Source: Ferruginibacter sp. (GTDB taxonomy: Bacteria; Bacteroidota; Bacteroidia; Chitinophagales; Chitinophagaceae). Taken from it: a stretch of 64,000 nt of DNA. Position 1 is the stretch's first letter, and each line of letters starts with the position of its first letter. Below the pieces are notes generated by a model, which worked only from the letters and a program-made list of their open reading frames with translations, did no database searches and was not told where the DNA came from. The position numbers and the translations under genes are program-made. The stretch lies in contig JABFRP010000002.1 of assembly GCA_013141115.1 (NCBI GenBank), positions 310,001 to 374,000 on the forward strand, in the 5' to 3' direction. This document shows positions 48,621-58,451 of the stretch, piece after piece.

Positions 48621-50288
48621 ATGGCAGCAAAAAATAATTTATCGGCAATTGAAAAAATAAAAACCGCCAGTGATGGCCTCAGGGGAACTATAAAAGAAAG
48701 CTTAACTGACGAGATCACCGGTGCTATTCGCGAAGATGACCAGGCAGTAATAAAATTTCATGGTATGTACCAGCAGGATGACCGTGACAGAAGAGAAGAA
48801 CGTGCAGAAAAAAAACTGGACCGTTTGTATTCTTTTATGATACGGTTAAGATTACCGGGTGGTTTTATCAGTGCAAAAAAATGGATCGCTGCCAATGAAA
48901 TTGCCAATGAGAATTCCACCGGCGTTATTAAAATTACCACCCGGCAAACCATACAATTGCATGGCATTGTAAAATCAAAAATTAAACCCACCATCAGTGC
49001 GTTTAATAAAGCCAACTTAGATTCTATTGCTACCTGTGGCGATATCAACCGTAATGTTACCTGTGCATCGCACCCGGTGCAATCGCCCTTACATGCCGAA
49101 ATATTTTCGTATGCCAGCAAGATCAGCGACTTGCTTTTTCCAAAAACAAAAGCCTATTACGAAATATGGATTGATGATGAAAAGATAGCCGACAAAAATG
49201 AGGAAATTGATCCATTATACCAGGACAGGTATTTACCCCGAAAATTTAAAATCGGCATTGGTATTCCCCCTAATAACGAAGTGGATGTTTTAATAAATGA
49301 TGTAGCACTGATTGCTGTTATAGAAGACGAAAAATTAAAAGGATTTAATATTGCTATTGGCGGCGGCTTATCGGCCACGCATGGCAATGCAGAAACTTAT
49401 GCAAGACTGGCAACAGTAATTGGCTTTGCAGATACAGAAGAAAAAATTTTAAAAACTATTTACGAAGTGGTAACGGTGCAAAGGGATTTTGGTAACCGCA
49501 GCGATAGAAAATTAGCCCGTTTAAAATACACTGTTGATAAATTGGGCGTAGAAAAGTATAAAGAAGAAGTGGAGAAAAGGACTGGCTTTAAATTAGAACC
49601 TGCAAGGCCTTATACTTTTGATGAACGCAAAGATTATTACGGCTGGCATAAAGCAGCCAACGGATTATGGTATTACACATTATTTGTAGAGAATGGAAGA
49701 GTATTGGATGATGAACAAGTGGCGATGAAAACAGCACTTTTGGAAATTGCCAAAACAGATAAGTGCAATTTTTTATTTACCAGTAGCCAGAATATTATTA
49801 TCAGTGATGTTGCGGAGGCCGATAAAGAAAACATTAATGCATTACTGGAATCATTTAACTTGGTTGAGCACACTGATAAGGCTTCACTGTTGCGCAAAAA
49901 TTCCATTGCCTGTGTGGCATTGCCTACCTGTCCGCTGGCATTGGCAGAAGCACAACGTTATTTGCCGGAGCTCATCAGCAAAATTGAGCCATTGCTAGAT
50001 AAACATGATTTAAGTAACAACGATATTATTTTACGCATGACCGGCTGCCCCAATGGTTGCGGCAGAAGTGCGGCTGCAGAAATTGGTTTTATTGGCACTG
50101 CACCCGGCAAATACAATTTACATTTGGGCGGCGATAATGAAGGGCAACGATTAAATAAAATTTATAAAGAAAATTTAGAAGAGGCAGCAATTTTAACGGA
50201 ACTGGATAGCTTATTTGCTACCTTTAAAAAAGAAAAAAACAGTAAAGAAAGGTTTGGTGACTTTGCCATAAGAAAGCAACTGGTATAA
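48621..50288 (+). CDS. cysI: Sulfite reductase hemoprotein subunit (CysI/nitrite-sulfite reductase)
   Basis: [49 protein letters not shown] siroheme/4Fe4S motif. Confidence 0.93.
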   Translation: MAAKNNLSAIEKIKTASDGLRGTIKESLTDEITGAIREDDQAVIKFHGMYQQDDRDRREERAEKKLDRLYSFMIRLRLPGGFISAKKWIAANEIANENSTGVIKITTRQTIQLHGIVKSKIKPTISAFNKANLDSIATCGDINRNVTCASHPVQSPLHAEIFSYASKISDLLFPKTKAYYEIWIDDEKIADKNEEIDPLYQDRYLPRKFKIGIGIPPNNEVDVLINDVALIAVIEDEKLKGFNIAIGGGLSATHGNAETYARLATVIGFADTEEKILKTIYEVVTVQRDFGNRSDRKLARLKYTVDKLGVEKYKEEVEKRTGFKLEPARPYTFDERKDYYGWHKAANGLWYYTLFVENGRVLDDEQVAMKTALLEIAKTDKCNFLFTSSQNIIISDVAEADKENINALLESFNLVEHTDKASLLRKNSIACVALPTCPLALAEAQRYLPELISKIEPLLDKHDLSNNDIILRMTGCPNGCGRSAAAEIGFIGTAPGKYNLHLGGDNEGQRLNKIYKENLEEAAILTELDSLFATFKKEKNSKERFGDFAIRKQLV

Positions 50289-51523
50289 TGATAAACTATA
50301 ACGACATACTGCAACAAAAAATAGCGGCTTTAAAAGAAAGCGGCAGTTACCGTTATTTTTTAGATGTAAATAAAAGTGCCCAGCATTTTCCCCGTTTTTA
50401 TTACGAGAATGAAATGGGCGAAAAAAAGATGGCGGTTAACTGGTGCAGTAACGATTATATGTGTATGAGCGTGCATGAGGATGTGATAGGCAAATTAAAT
50501 TTTGTATCACACCGCAGCGGTGCAGGCAGTGGCGGCACCAGGAACATTTCGGGCACTACCATTTATCATAAGGAGTTAGAAAAAACATTATCGGCATTAC
50601 ATAAAAAAGAAGCCGCACTTTTATTTAGCGGCGCTTATATTGCCAATCTTACTGCTTTAAGTACACTGGGTAAATTATTTACCAATACGGTTTTTATTTC
50701 TGATGAAGAAAACCATGCTTCCTTAATTGAAGGGATGAAGGGCTGCCATGCCGAAAAATTTATTTTCCGGCATAATGATACCAACCATTTAGAAGAAATT
50801 TTACAAGGCGTTGCCGCAGACAGGCCAAAGATCATTGTTTTTGAATCGGTATATTCTATCAGCGGTACTATTGCCCCGGTGGAAGAAATTATTTTACTTG
50901 CCAAAAAATATAATTGTCTTACTTATATTGATGAAGTGCATGCGGTGGGTTTGTATGGCGAAGATGGCGGCGGCATTACATCACAATTGCATTTGCAACC
51001 TGGTATTGATATTATTAACGGCACATTGGCAAAAGGCTTTGGCGTTATAGGCGGATATATTGCGGCCAGTAAAAATATTGTGGATGCCGTAAGAAGTTTT
51101 GGAAGCGGATTTATTTTTACCACTTCGCTGCCCCCGGCTATTTGTGCAGCGGCAACAAAAAGTATTGAGTTGCTGAGCAATCAAAATGAATGGCGTATAA
51201 AATTTCATCACAACATACAATTATTGCGCAGCAAATTAAAAGCACATCATGTTGATTTTAATGATAACGCTTCTCATATTACTACCATAACTATTGGTGA
51301 TGAGGTTGCCTGCAAACAAATTGCAGATAAATTATTAAGGGAATTTGGGCTGTACCTGCAGCCGGTAAATTATCCCACGGTAAAAAAAGGCAACGCCTGT
51401 TTAAGAATAACTGTTACACTAAAGCACGACGAAACTGAAATGACCTACCTGGCAGAAAGTTTAAAAAAACTGTTAGCTGCTTTTACTAACACCGGGCATC
51501 ATCATCAACAACAAAATTCTTGA
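50288..51523 (+). CDS. hemA: 5-aminolevulinate synthase (ALAS)-like alpha-oxoamine synthase
   Basis: [74 protein letters not shown]; overlaps cysI stop and is followed by hemB. Confidence 0.85.
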   Translation: MINYNDILQQKIAALKESGSYRYFLDVNKSAQHFPRFYYENEMGEKKMAVNWCSNDYMCMSVHEDVIGKLNFVSHRSGAGSGGTRNISGTTIYHKELEKTLSALHKKEAALLFSGAYIANLTALSTLGKLFTNTVFISDEENHASLIEGMKGCHAEKFIFRHNDTNHLEEILQGVAADRPKIIVFESVYSISGTIAPVEEIILLAKKYNCLTYIDEVHAVGLYGEDGGGITSQLHLQPGIDIINGTLAKGFGVIGGYIAASKNIVDAVRSFGSGFIFTTSLPPAICAAATKSIELLSNQNEWRIKFHHNIQLLRSKLKAHHVDFNDNASHITTITIGDEVACKQIADKLLREFGLYLQPVNYPTVKKGNACLRITVTLKHDETEMTYLAESLKKLLAAFTNTGHHHQQQNS

Positions 51524-52515
51524 GTCAATCTTACCATAGCAACCGCCGCAGGATAAGAGCTAACCAGCACATTCGTGAGTTGGCAGCAATGCTGCAGTTA
51601 AATCATAAAGAATTTATTCAGCCTTTATTTTTAGATGAAAGTATCAGCAAGCAAACATCCATTGCAACTTTAAATGAAATCAATGCTGATACCCTTGAAT
51701 CTTTACTACAGCAAATAGCAAACGACTTACAAAAAGGCATCAGCAAATTCTTATTATTTCCGGTGCCGTTAAAAAAGGCTGAAAACAATTTTGATTACAG
51801 TTTTGTAACAAAAGCCTTACAACAAATAAAAAATAAATTTGGCAATACTGTTTGGATTGCAGCAGATGTTTGCCTTTGTGCGTATACCAGTCACGGGCAT
51901 TGCGGCATTTTAAACCCTGAAAAAGATAAAGTTTTAAATGATGCATCGGTAAAAGAATTAGCCAATTACTCATTACAATTAGCACAAGCCGGTACCGATT
52001 GCATTGCGCCAAGCGATATGATGGATGGGAGAATTGGTGCCATCAGGAATATTTTAGACAATAATCAACTGGATGAAGTAAGCATTATGAGTTACTCTGC
52101 AAAATTCAGTTCGCAATTTTACGGGCCATTCCGGGATGCTTGTAAATCAACACCCGGTAACAACAATAAATTACAAGACAGAAAAACTTACCAGGCTTCT
52201 TCATTCAATAAAAACGACGCCATACTTTCAACATTAAGAGATATTGAAGAAGGTGCAGATATTGTAATGGTAAAACCTGCCCTGCCCTATTTAGATATTA
52301 TTCATGAACTGAGTGAAACGATACAACTTCCCTTAGCAGCTTATCATGTAAGTGGCGAATACCAGAGTATAGAATTGCTGGTACAAAATAATATTATTGA
52401 AAGAGATAAAGCACATCTGGAAATTTGGACGGCATTAAAAAGAGCTGGCGCCAACATCATTATATCTTATGCAGCAAGGCATGCTAAAGAATGGATAGAA
52501 AAAATTGAATACTAG
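51520..52515 (+). CDS. hemB: Porphobilinogen synthase (delta-aminolevulinic acid dehydratase), TTG start overlapping previous stop
   Basis: [16 protein letters not shown] zinc-site motif; [25 protein letters not shown]. Confidence 0.93.
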   Translation: MSQSYHSNRRRIRANQHIRELAAMLQLNHKEFIQPLFLDESISKQTSIATLNEINADTLESLLQQIANDLQKGISKFLLFPVPLKKAENNFDYSFVTKALQQIKNKFGNTVWIAADVCLCAYTSHGHCGILNPEKDKVLNDASVKELANYSLQLAQAGTDCIAPSDMMDGRIGAIRNILDNNQLDEVSIMSYSAKFSSQFYGPFRDACKSTPGNNNKLQDRKTYQASSFNKNDAILSTLRDIEEGADIVMVKPALPYLDIIHELSETIQLPLAAYHVSGEYQSIELLVQNNIIERDKAHLEIWTALKRAGANIIISYAARHAKEWIEKIEY

Positions 52516-52530
52516 TCTTGTCTCCGCCAG

Positions 52531-52547
52531 TCCCGATAATATCGGGA
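52531..52547. repeat. Short perfect hairpin tcccgat-aat-atcggga in hemB-sirC gap
   Basis: 7-bp arms, 3-nt loop. Confidence 0.55.
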
Positions 52548-52594
52548 GAGGAAATGGAGATGATTATGTTATATACATTGGCAAAATTAATTTC

Positions 52595-53179
52595 ATGCAA
52601 AACAGCAATAATTTATTCCCCATATTTTTAAAATTAGAAAACCTCCGCATATTGATTGTAGGCGGTGGTTATGTGGGTATGGAAAAATTGGAAGCGGTTA
52701 TTTCTAATTCACCCGCCACAGCAATTACGTTGGTGGCCACACAGATTAGCGATGCCATAAAAGAAGTAGCTGCACAATATCCAAATATTACTTTAGTAGA
52801 AAAGCCATACGACATAAATGACCTAGCGGATAATGATATAGTAATTGCAGCTATAAATGACCCCGTAATAAGCCAACAAGTAGTAACAGATGCTAAAAGC
52901 AAAAAAATTCTGGTTAATGCTGCCGATAAGCCGGATTTATGTGATTTTTATTTAAGCTCTGTTGTAAAAAAAGGCAATCTTAAAATTGCCATCAGTACCA
53001 ACGGCAAATCGCCTACTATTGCAAAAAGGGTAAAAGAAGTATTGAATGAAACTTTACCAGATGAAATTGATGCCCTTTTAGATAACATGCAAAGTATACG
53101 TAATAAACTAAGTGGTGATTTTGCAGAAAAAGTAAATCAGTTGAACGAACTTACCAAAAGCCTTATAGATAAGAAATAA
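52595..53179 (+). CDS. Precorrin-2 dehydrogenase / sirohydrochlorin ferrochelatase-like (start revised to 52595)
   Basis: FPIFLKLENLRILIVGGGYVGMEKLEAVI; STNGKSPTIAKRVKEVL. Confidence 0.9.
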   Translation: MQNSNNLFPIFLKLENLRILIVGGGYVGMEKLEAVISNSPATAITLVATQISDAIKEVAAQYPNITLVEKPYDINDLADNDIVIAAINDPVISQQVVTDAKSKKILVNAADKPDLCDFYLSSVVKKGNLKIAISTNGKSPTIAKRVKEVLNETLPDEIDALLDNMQSIRNKLSGDFAEKVNQLNELTKSLIDKK

Positions 53180-53196
53180 AAATTTTTATAATAATA

Positions 53197-53215
53197 GTCC
53201 ACTAATTTTGTAGAA
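53197..53215. promoter_or_regulatory. GTCTA-N9-TAGAC palindrome, copy 3 (degenerate, upstream of TSUP gene)
   Basis: gtccactaattttgtagaa (two arm mismatches to the other copies). Confidence 0.5.
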
Positions 53216-53273
53216 TAACAATTTTCCTTAAATTTACATTTAATCGCTATACAGGTGATTGCAATATAAAGTT

Positions 53274-54323
53274 ATGACACAGCATACACCTGATCCAATA
53301 GATGATTTAATAGAATCGAGTGCCACCGAAGAGTTACAGGAAAAATATATTGATCTTGTAAATGAAGAGAATAGCAAGAGCAGGTATATAAAGTGGCTTA
53401 TCATTGTATTAGTACTTGCTGGTATTGCCGCTGCTATAATAATAACTTTTACACAAACCTCTCCGGAAACAGATACTAAAGTTTATAAATTTCTTGAATC
53501 TTTTGTAACAAAAAGTTTCCTGTTATACTTATTAGTGGGCCTTTTTGCACAAATGGTTGACGGAGCATTGGGCATGGCTTACGGTGCTACCTGTACTGCT
53601 TTTTTAGCCAGTCTTGGAGTAGGTCCTGCACAAAGTAGCGCCAGTATACATATTGCCGAAGTGTTTACCACGGGAGCTTCTGGTATATCCCACTTCAGGT
53701 TAAAAAATGTAAATAAAAAATTATTCCGTGGCCTGGTAATACCGGGTATTATTGGTGCAGCTACCGGTGCATTAATATTGAGTTTACTGGAAAAAGGCGG
53801 ATACGTGACCGAAGAACAGTTTCAAAAATATTTTAAACCATTTACTACTATCTACACTTTAATACTGGGTGCTATTGTAGTAAGAAAAGCGTTTCAAAAA
53901 AAACCACTTAAGCCACGCAAAACAAAAATCACACCACTGGCATTAGTAGGTTCATTCTTTGATGCTATAGGTGGCGGAGGATGGGGCCCAATAGTTACCT
54001 CTACATTATTAGGCAGGGGTCGCAGCGTTAATTATACTATTGGTTCTGTAAATGCTGCTGAATTTTTTGTTGCATTTTCCAGTTCAGTGATCTTTGGTTT
54101 CTTTTTAGGTTTAGACCCTGGCTTATGGCAGGTAATATTGGGATTAATAATTGGTGGTGTATTTGCTGCTCCACTTGCAGCTTTCCTGGTAAGAAAAATA
54201 AAACGTAAGCCATTGATGATCGCTGTAGGTTTTTTTATTATTTTTCTTAGCCTTAATACACTTACAAAGCTGTATTTAAAATTTGATATTTTCAATATTA
54301 TTGCAAGTGCTTTAATAAAGTAA
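53274..54323 (+). CDS. TSUP (TauE/SafE) family sulfite/sulfur-compound permease (start revised to 53274)
   Basis: LFAQMVDGALGMAYGATCTAFLASLGVGPAQSSASIHIAEVFTTGASGISH; two-repeat membrane topology. Confidence 0.88.
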   Translation: MTQHTPDPIDDLIESSATEELQEKYIDLVNEENSKSRYIKWLIIVLVLAGIAAAIIITFTQTSPETDTKVYKFLESFVTKSFLLYLLVGLFAQMVDGALGMAYGATCTAFLASLGVGPAQSSASIHIAEVFTTGASGISHFRLKNVNKKLFRGLVIPGIIGAATGALILSLLEKGGYVTEEQFQKYFKPFTTIYTLILGAIVVRKAFQKKPLKPRKTKITPLALVGSFFDAIGGGGWGPIVTSTLLGRGRSVNYTIGSVNAAEFFVAFSSSVIFGFFLGLDPGLWQVILGLIIGGVFAAPLAAFLVRKIKRKPLMIAVGFFIIFLSLNTLTKLYLKFDIFNIIASALIK

Positions 54324-54476
54324 TTTTAAGCATTGGCATTACAACTTAGAATGGCAACATCACTTACTTTTTTCTCCTGCACAATAAATTTAATTACCAG
54401 TAGCGGGCCATATAATTTCTATAAAATATATTTTATAGCTTAATGGATATAATCCAAAAAATATTTTTAAATTAAA

Positions 54477-54495
54477 GTCTATAAATTTTGTAGAC
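54477..54495. promoter_or_regulatory. GTCTA-N9-TAGAC palindrome, copy 4
   Basis: gtctataaattttgtagac. Confidence 0.7.
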
Positions 54496-54536
54496 TAATC
54501 AAAATCTCCTTATCTTTACACACAAATAACCAATTA

Positions 54537-54617
54537 ATGAAACAGCATACAGCTATTATATACACGTCCTCTCTTACGCAACGATGTTGCCCCCGAATGC
54601 GATTTTATCTGATCTAA
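54537..54617 (+). CDS. Candidate 26-aa leader peptide upstream of TonB receptor
   Basis: MKQHTAIIYTSSLTQRCCPRMRFYLI, between operator copies 4 and 5. Confidence 0.4.
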   Translation: MKQHTAIIYTSSLTQRCCPRMRFYLI

Positions 54618-54634
54618 ATTTTTTTACCTAATTA

Positions 54635-54653
54635 GTCTACTAAAATAATAGAC
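54635..54653. promoter_or_regulatory. GTCTA-N9-TAGAC palindrome, copy 5
   Basis: gtctactaaaataatagac. Confidence 0.7.
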
Positions 54654-54683
54654 TTTAATATCCCCACATAACAAATCAATAGT

Positions 54684-57248
54684 ATGAAAAGAGTTTTAGC
54701 ATTTTTATTAGCCCTGTTACCATTATTGGCAGTGGCACAACAAAATTATACGCAGCAATTGAGCGGCCGCGTAGTAAACGAACACGAAGAAGCGATACCT
54801 TCAGCAAGTGTATCGATAAAGGGAACTTCAGCAGGTACTGTTGCAGATGTTACCGGAAGGTTTTCGCTTACAATCAATCAAAAATTACCTTATACAATAG
54901 TAGTTTCTTCAACAGGATATATACCCAGGGAAGTTATAATTAAGGATACCGAAACAAACGATATATTAATTCATTTACAATCAAAGTACCAGCGTGATAC
55001 CATTATCATTACCTCAAGGCGCCGCAGGGAAGTACTGCAGGATGTTCCCATTCCTATTACAGTAATAGGTGGTAAACTGGTAGAAGATGCAGGAGCTTTT
55101 AATGTTAACCGTGTAAAAGAACTTATTCCCTCAGTGCAATTGTATACCTCTAATCCACGCAATACCGGTGTAAATATTCGTGGTATAGGTTCGCCATTCG
55201 GCCTAACCAATGATGGCCTTGATCCGGGTGTGGGTATTTATGTAGATGGTGTATATTATGCCCGCCCTGCAGCAGCAACATTTGACTTTATTGATATTGA
55301 TCAGATAGAAGTTTTACGTGGCCCGCAAGGAACTTTATATGGCAAGAATACTACAGCCGGTGCCATTAGTATAACCACACACAAACCAAGTTTTAAACCC
55401 GGAGGCTCTTTTGAAGTAAGCTATGGTAATTACGGTTACGTTCAGGCTAAAGCATCTATCACCGGCCCTTTAAGCAAAAAGCTTGCGGCACGTTTTTCTT
55501 TTTCGGGTACACAGCGTGATGGCTTAGTTGATAATGTACGCACTTTAAAGAAAACAAACGATATTAATAACCTTGGTCTTCGTGGCCAGTTACTATATAA
55601 ATTATCTGACAAAACAAGCATTATATTAAGTGGCGATAACTCACGCCAGCGCCCTGATGGTTATGCACAGGTGGTAGCGGGTGTTGTTAAAACAAAACGT
55701 GCAGGTTACCGCCAGTTTGATTCCATCATTGCGGCCCTCAATTATCAATTGCCAAGCCGCAATGCTTTCGACAGAAAAATTGACCATGACGTTCCCTGGA
55801 ATTCGGGTAACGACTTAGGTGGTGTGTCGCTAAATGTTGATAGCAAAATAGGGCCAGGCACATTAACTTCTACCACAGCCTGGCGTTACTGGAATTGGGA
55901 TCCGTCTAACGACAGGGACTTTACCGGATTACAAGCTCTGGCTAAATCTCAAAATCCTGCTAAGCATAAAAACTGGTCACAGGAGTTTAGATATGCAGGT
56001 GAGTTCTCCTCCCGTTTAAGTGGTGTGGTGGGTTTATTTTATATTGACCAGGAAGTAAAAATTACAGGTACTGAAGAGTCAGGGAGAGATCAATGGCGCT
56101 TTTCGCAAAGTTCTACAAGCAATAACTGGAAAACACCGGGGCTTTTGGATGGATATGGTATTAACACCAATGCCTCCATCAAATCTCAAAGTGCCGCAGC
56201 ATTTGCAAACGTAGATTGGGAAGTAATAGATCGTTTACATGTATTACCCGGTATTCGCTTAAACTATGATAAGAAGGTAGTGAGTTACAACAGGAAAACA
56301 TACGGTGGTTTACAAACTAATGATGCTGCATTACTGGCTATAAAGAGAGGTGTGTATGCCGACCAGGCTTATGATGCCAATGCTGATGAGACCAACCTCA
56401 CTTATCAAATTACTGTAGCGTATAAAGCAGATAAGCGCATTAATGCTTTTGCAACTTATGCTACCAGCTTTAAGCCTGTAGGCGTTAATGTGGCGGGTTT
56501 GCCCACCCTTACTAACGGTGATGCTGATGTTGATCTGTCGGTTATTAAACCCGAAGATGTTAAGACGGTACAAGTTGGTGTTAAAACCAGCCCCTTTGAT
56601 AATTTCACCCTCAATTTAACTTTCCATAATTCTGATATTAAAGATTATCAAACCAATGTGCAATCGCCGCAGTTAGGTGTTAACCGTGGCTATATTGCTA
56701 ATGCCGAAAAAGTAAATGTAAAAGGTTTGGAACTTGATGCCAACATCAAAGCTAATCAAAGCTTTACCTTTTACGGAGCTGTTGCTTATACAGATGCCAA
56801 ATATGTTAAGTTTACCAATGCACCATTACCGCTGGAAGAAACAGGATTAACAGTAAATAATGTGCAAGTAGCTTTTAAAGATATTTCGGGTGGAGCGCTT
56901 CCTGGTATTTCTAAATGGGCGGGATCATTGGGCGGAGAGTTTACTACTCCAACTGCTTTCTTAGGTAAAGCCGGTAAATTCTTTACTGCAATAGAAAGTT
57001 TTTACCGCTCTTCATTCTCTTCCAGCGCATCACCTTCGGCATTTTTAAATATAGATGGCTATACATTGGTTAACGGAAGACTTGGTTTCAGGTCGGTTAA
57101 TGGATTATCTGTTTTTGTATGGGGGCGTAATTTGTTCAACAAAGATTATTACGAACAACTATTACCTGCAGGTGGTAATGCCGGCCATTATGGAGCTGTT
57201 TTAGGAGACCAAAGAACTTACGGCGCAACTTTACGCTACACATTCTAA
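54684..57248 (+). CDS. TonB-dependent receptor with N-terminal carboxypeptidase-regulatory-like domain
   Basis: Plug DVPIPITVIGGKLVEDAGAFNVNRVKELIPSVQLYTSNPRNTGVNIRGIGSP; terminal YGATLRYTF. Confidence 0.92.
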   Translation: MKRVLAFLLALLPLLAVAQQNYTQQLSGRVVNEHEEAIPSASVSIKGTSAGTVADVTGRFSLTINQKLPYTIVVSSTGYIPREVIIKDTETNDILIHLQSKYQRDTIIITSRRRREVLQDVPIPITVIGGKLVEDAGAFNVNRVKELIPSVQLYTSNPRNTGVNIRGIGSPFGLTNDGLDPGVGIYVDGVYYARPAAATFDFIDIDQIEVLRGPQGTLYGKNTTAGAISITTHKPSFKPGGSFEVSYGNYGYVQAKASITGPLSKKLAARFSFSGTQRDGLVDNVRTLKKTNDINNLGLRGQLLYKLSDKTSIILSGDNSRQRPDGYAQVVAGVVKTKRAGYRQFDSIIAALNYQLPSRNAFDRKIDHDVPWNSGNDLGGVSLNVDSKIGPGTLTSTTAWRYWNWDPSNDRDFTGLQALAKSQNPAKHKNWSQEFRYAGEFSSRLSGVVGLFYIDQEVKITGTEESGRDQWRFSQSSTSNNWKTPGLLDGYGINTNASIKSQSAAAFANVDWEVIDRLHVLPGIRLNYDKKVVSYNRKTYGGLQTNDAALLAIKRGVYADQAYDANADETNLTYQITVAYKADKRINAFATYATSFKPVGVNVAGLPTLTNGDADVDLSVIKPEDVKTVQVGVKTSPFDNFTLNLTFHNSDIKDYQTNVQSPQLGVNRGYIANAEKVNVKGLELDANIKANQSFTFYGAVAYTDAKYVKFTNAPLPLEETGLTVNNVQVAFKDISGGALPGISKWAGSLGGEFTTPTAFLGKAGKFFTAIESFYRSSFSSSASPSAFLNIDGYTLVNGRLGFRSVNGLSVFVWGRNLFNKDYYEQLLPAGGNAGHYGAVLGDQRTYGATLRYTF

Positions 57249-57300
57249 TCAACTATCAAAATTTTTAATTTTAAAAAACAAAATAGTCTTTCATTTTTAG

Positions 57301-57423
57301 CATAGCAAGCAATCGTTAAAGGCGCCCTTATTCTTAAGGGGGCTTTACATAGCCCTGTGGCCGAGAGGAAAGGTTAGGATTTGCAAAATCTTTTACGTTG
57401 GTTCGAATCCAACCGGGGCGTCA
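57301..57423 (+). ncRNA. Tandem structured RNA unit 1 (5' hairpin module plus tRNA-like domain)
   Basis: About 50-nt leader (catagcaagcaatcgttaaaggcgcccttattcttaagggggctttacat) followed by tRNA-like 57351-57421; related to unit 2 about 190 bp downstream. Confidence 0.55.
57351..57421 (+). tRNA. tRNA-Cys(GCA) or tRNA-Cys-like structure
   Basis: Cloverleaf by eye: acceptor AGCCCTG/CGGGGCG (A1:G72 mismatch), D-arm GCC/GGT, anticodon loop TTGCAAA, T-arm GTTGG-TTCGAAT-CCAAC, discriminator T. Confidence 0.55.
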
Positions 57424-57491
57424 AAATAAAATTACAGTCAATACAGTTTTACAATAAAATTTAACCGACTAAACTAAAACGATTACAAGAG

Positions 57492-57611
57492 CATAGCAAA
57501 CGATCGTTACGGCGCCCTTAGTCTTAAGGATGCCCTTAAATAGCTCTGGCCTTTGGAGGCTACGTGATCTCATAAATTACAGATGGTGGTTCGAATCCAT
57601 TCAGAGCGTCA
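57492..57611 (+). ncRNA. Tandem structured RNA unit 2 (5' hairpin module plus tRNA-like domain)
   Basis: Leader catagcaaacgatcgttacggcgcccttagtcttaaggatgcccttaaat, same length as and homologous to unit 1 leader. Confidence 0.5.
57542..57609 (+). tRNA. tRNA-like structure with CAU (Met-type) anticodon loop
   Basis: Acceptor AGCTCTG/CAGAGCG (same A1:G72 mismatch), anticodon arm GTGAT-CTCATAA-ATTAC, T-arm GGTGG-TTCGAAT-CCATT; D-arm reduced (no positions 8-9). Confidence 0.35.
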
Positions 57612-57656
57612 AAAGAAAAAATTATAACTTGCAATAAAATACAATTACAAGTACTG

Positions 57657-58424
57657 ATGACAAAGAAACTATTTACAACAATTACCTTAAGCATTATTGC
57701 AATTTTGTTTTGCAGCAATATCAATGCACAGGTAAAACAAACGGAAGATGTAAATCAAATTTGGACAGGATATTTTAACCAAACCCGCTTTACCAATAAA
57801 CTGGGTATGTGGGCGGATCTGCATTTACGAACCAAAGAAGATTTTGCCACTAATTTTTCTACAGGTATTGTAAGGCTGGGGCTTACTTACTACATTAATG
57901 ATGTTACAAAATTTACATTAGGCTACGCTTATGTAAATCATTTTCCGGCAGATGCACATAAAAAAATATCGCAGCCCGAACACCGGCCCTGGCAGCAAAT
58001 TCAATGGCATACCAAATACGGTAAAAAAAGAATGATGCAATGGTTCCGGCTGGAAGAACGGTACCGGCGAAAAATATTAAACGATTCCACATTGGCCAAT
58101 GGCAGCAGCTTTAACTGGAAACTGCGTTACAATATCTGGTACGATATACCACTTACAAAAAAAGGTATTGTGCCCAAAGCCTGGTCTTTTGTATTGAATG
58201 ACGAGTTGCATATTAATTTTGGTAAACAAATAGTGAATAATTATTTTGACCAGAACCGCTTTTTTGCAGGATTTAAATACCAGCTCTCTGATCACAATAA
58301 CCTGCAGTTTGGCTACATGAATGTATTTGTACAAACTGCGGCAGGTAATAAGTACAGAAATATTAATGCTGCAAGGGTATTCTTCTTTCAAAATTTAGAC
58401 TTGAGGAAAAAGAAAACACTATAA
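57657..58424 (+). CDS. DUF2490-like outer-membrane protein
   Basis: Signal peptide; QIWTGYFNQTRFTNKLGMWADLHLRTKEDF; terminal NAARVFFFQNLDL. Confidence 0.8.
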   Translation: MTKKLFTTITLSIIAILFCSNINAQVKQTEDVNQIWTGYFNQTRFTNKLGMWADLHLRTKEDFATNFSTGIVRLGLTYYINDVTKFTLGYAYVNHFPADAHKKISQPEHRPWQQIQWHTKYGKKRMMQWFRLEERYRRKILNDSTLANGSSFNWKLRYNIWYDIPLTKKGIVPKAWSFVLNDELHINFGKQIVNNYFDQNRFFAGFKYQLSDHNNLQFGYMNVFVQTAAGNKYRNINAARVFFFQNLDLRKKKTL

Positions 58425-58451
58425 ATTATTTAACTAAGAAAAACAACAATC

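Noticed and set aside
52505-52594. N-terminal extension of the precorrin-2 dehydrogenase ORF
   Set aside because: Overlaps hemB end and a hairpin repeat; the ATG at 52595 fits the family.
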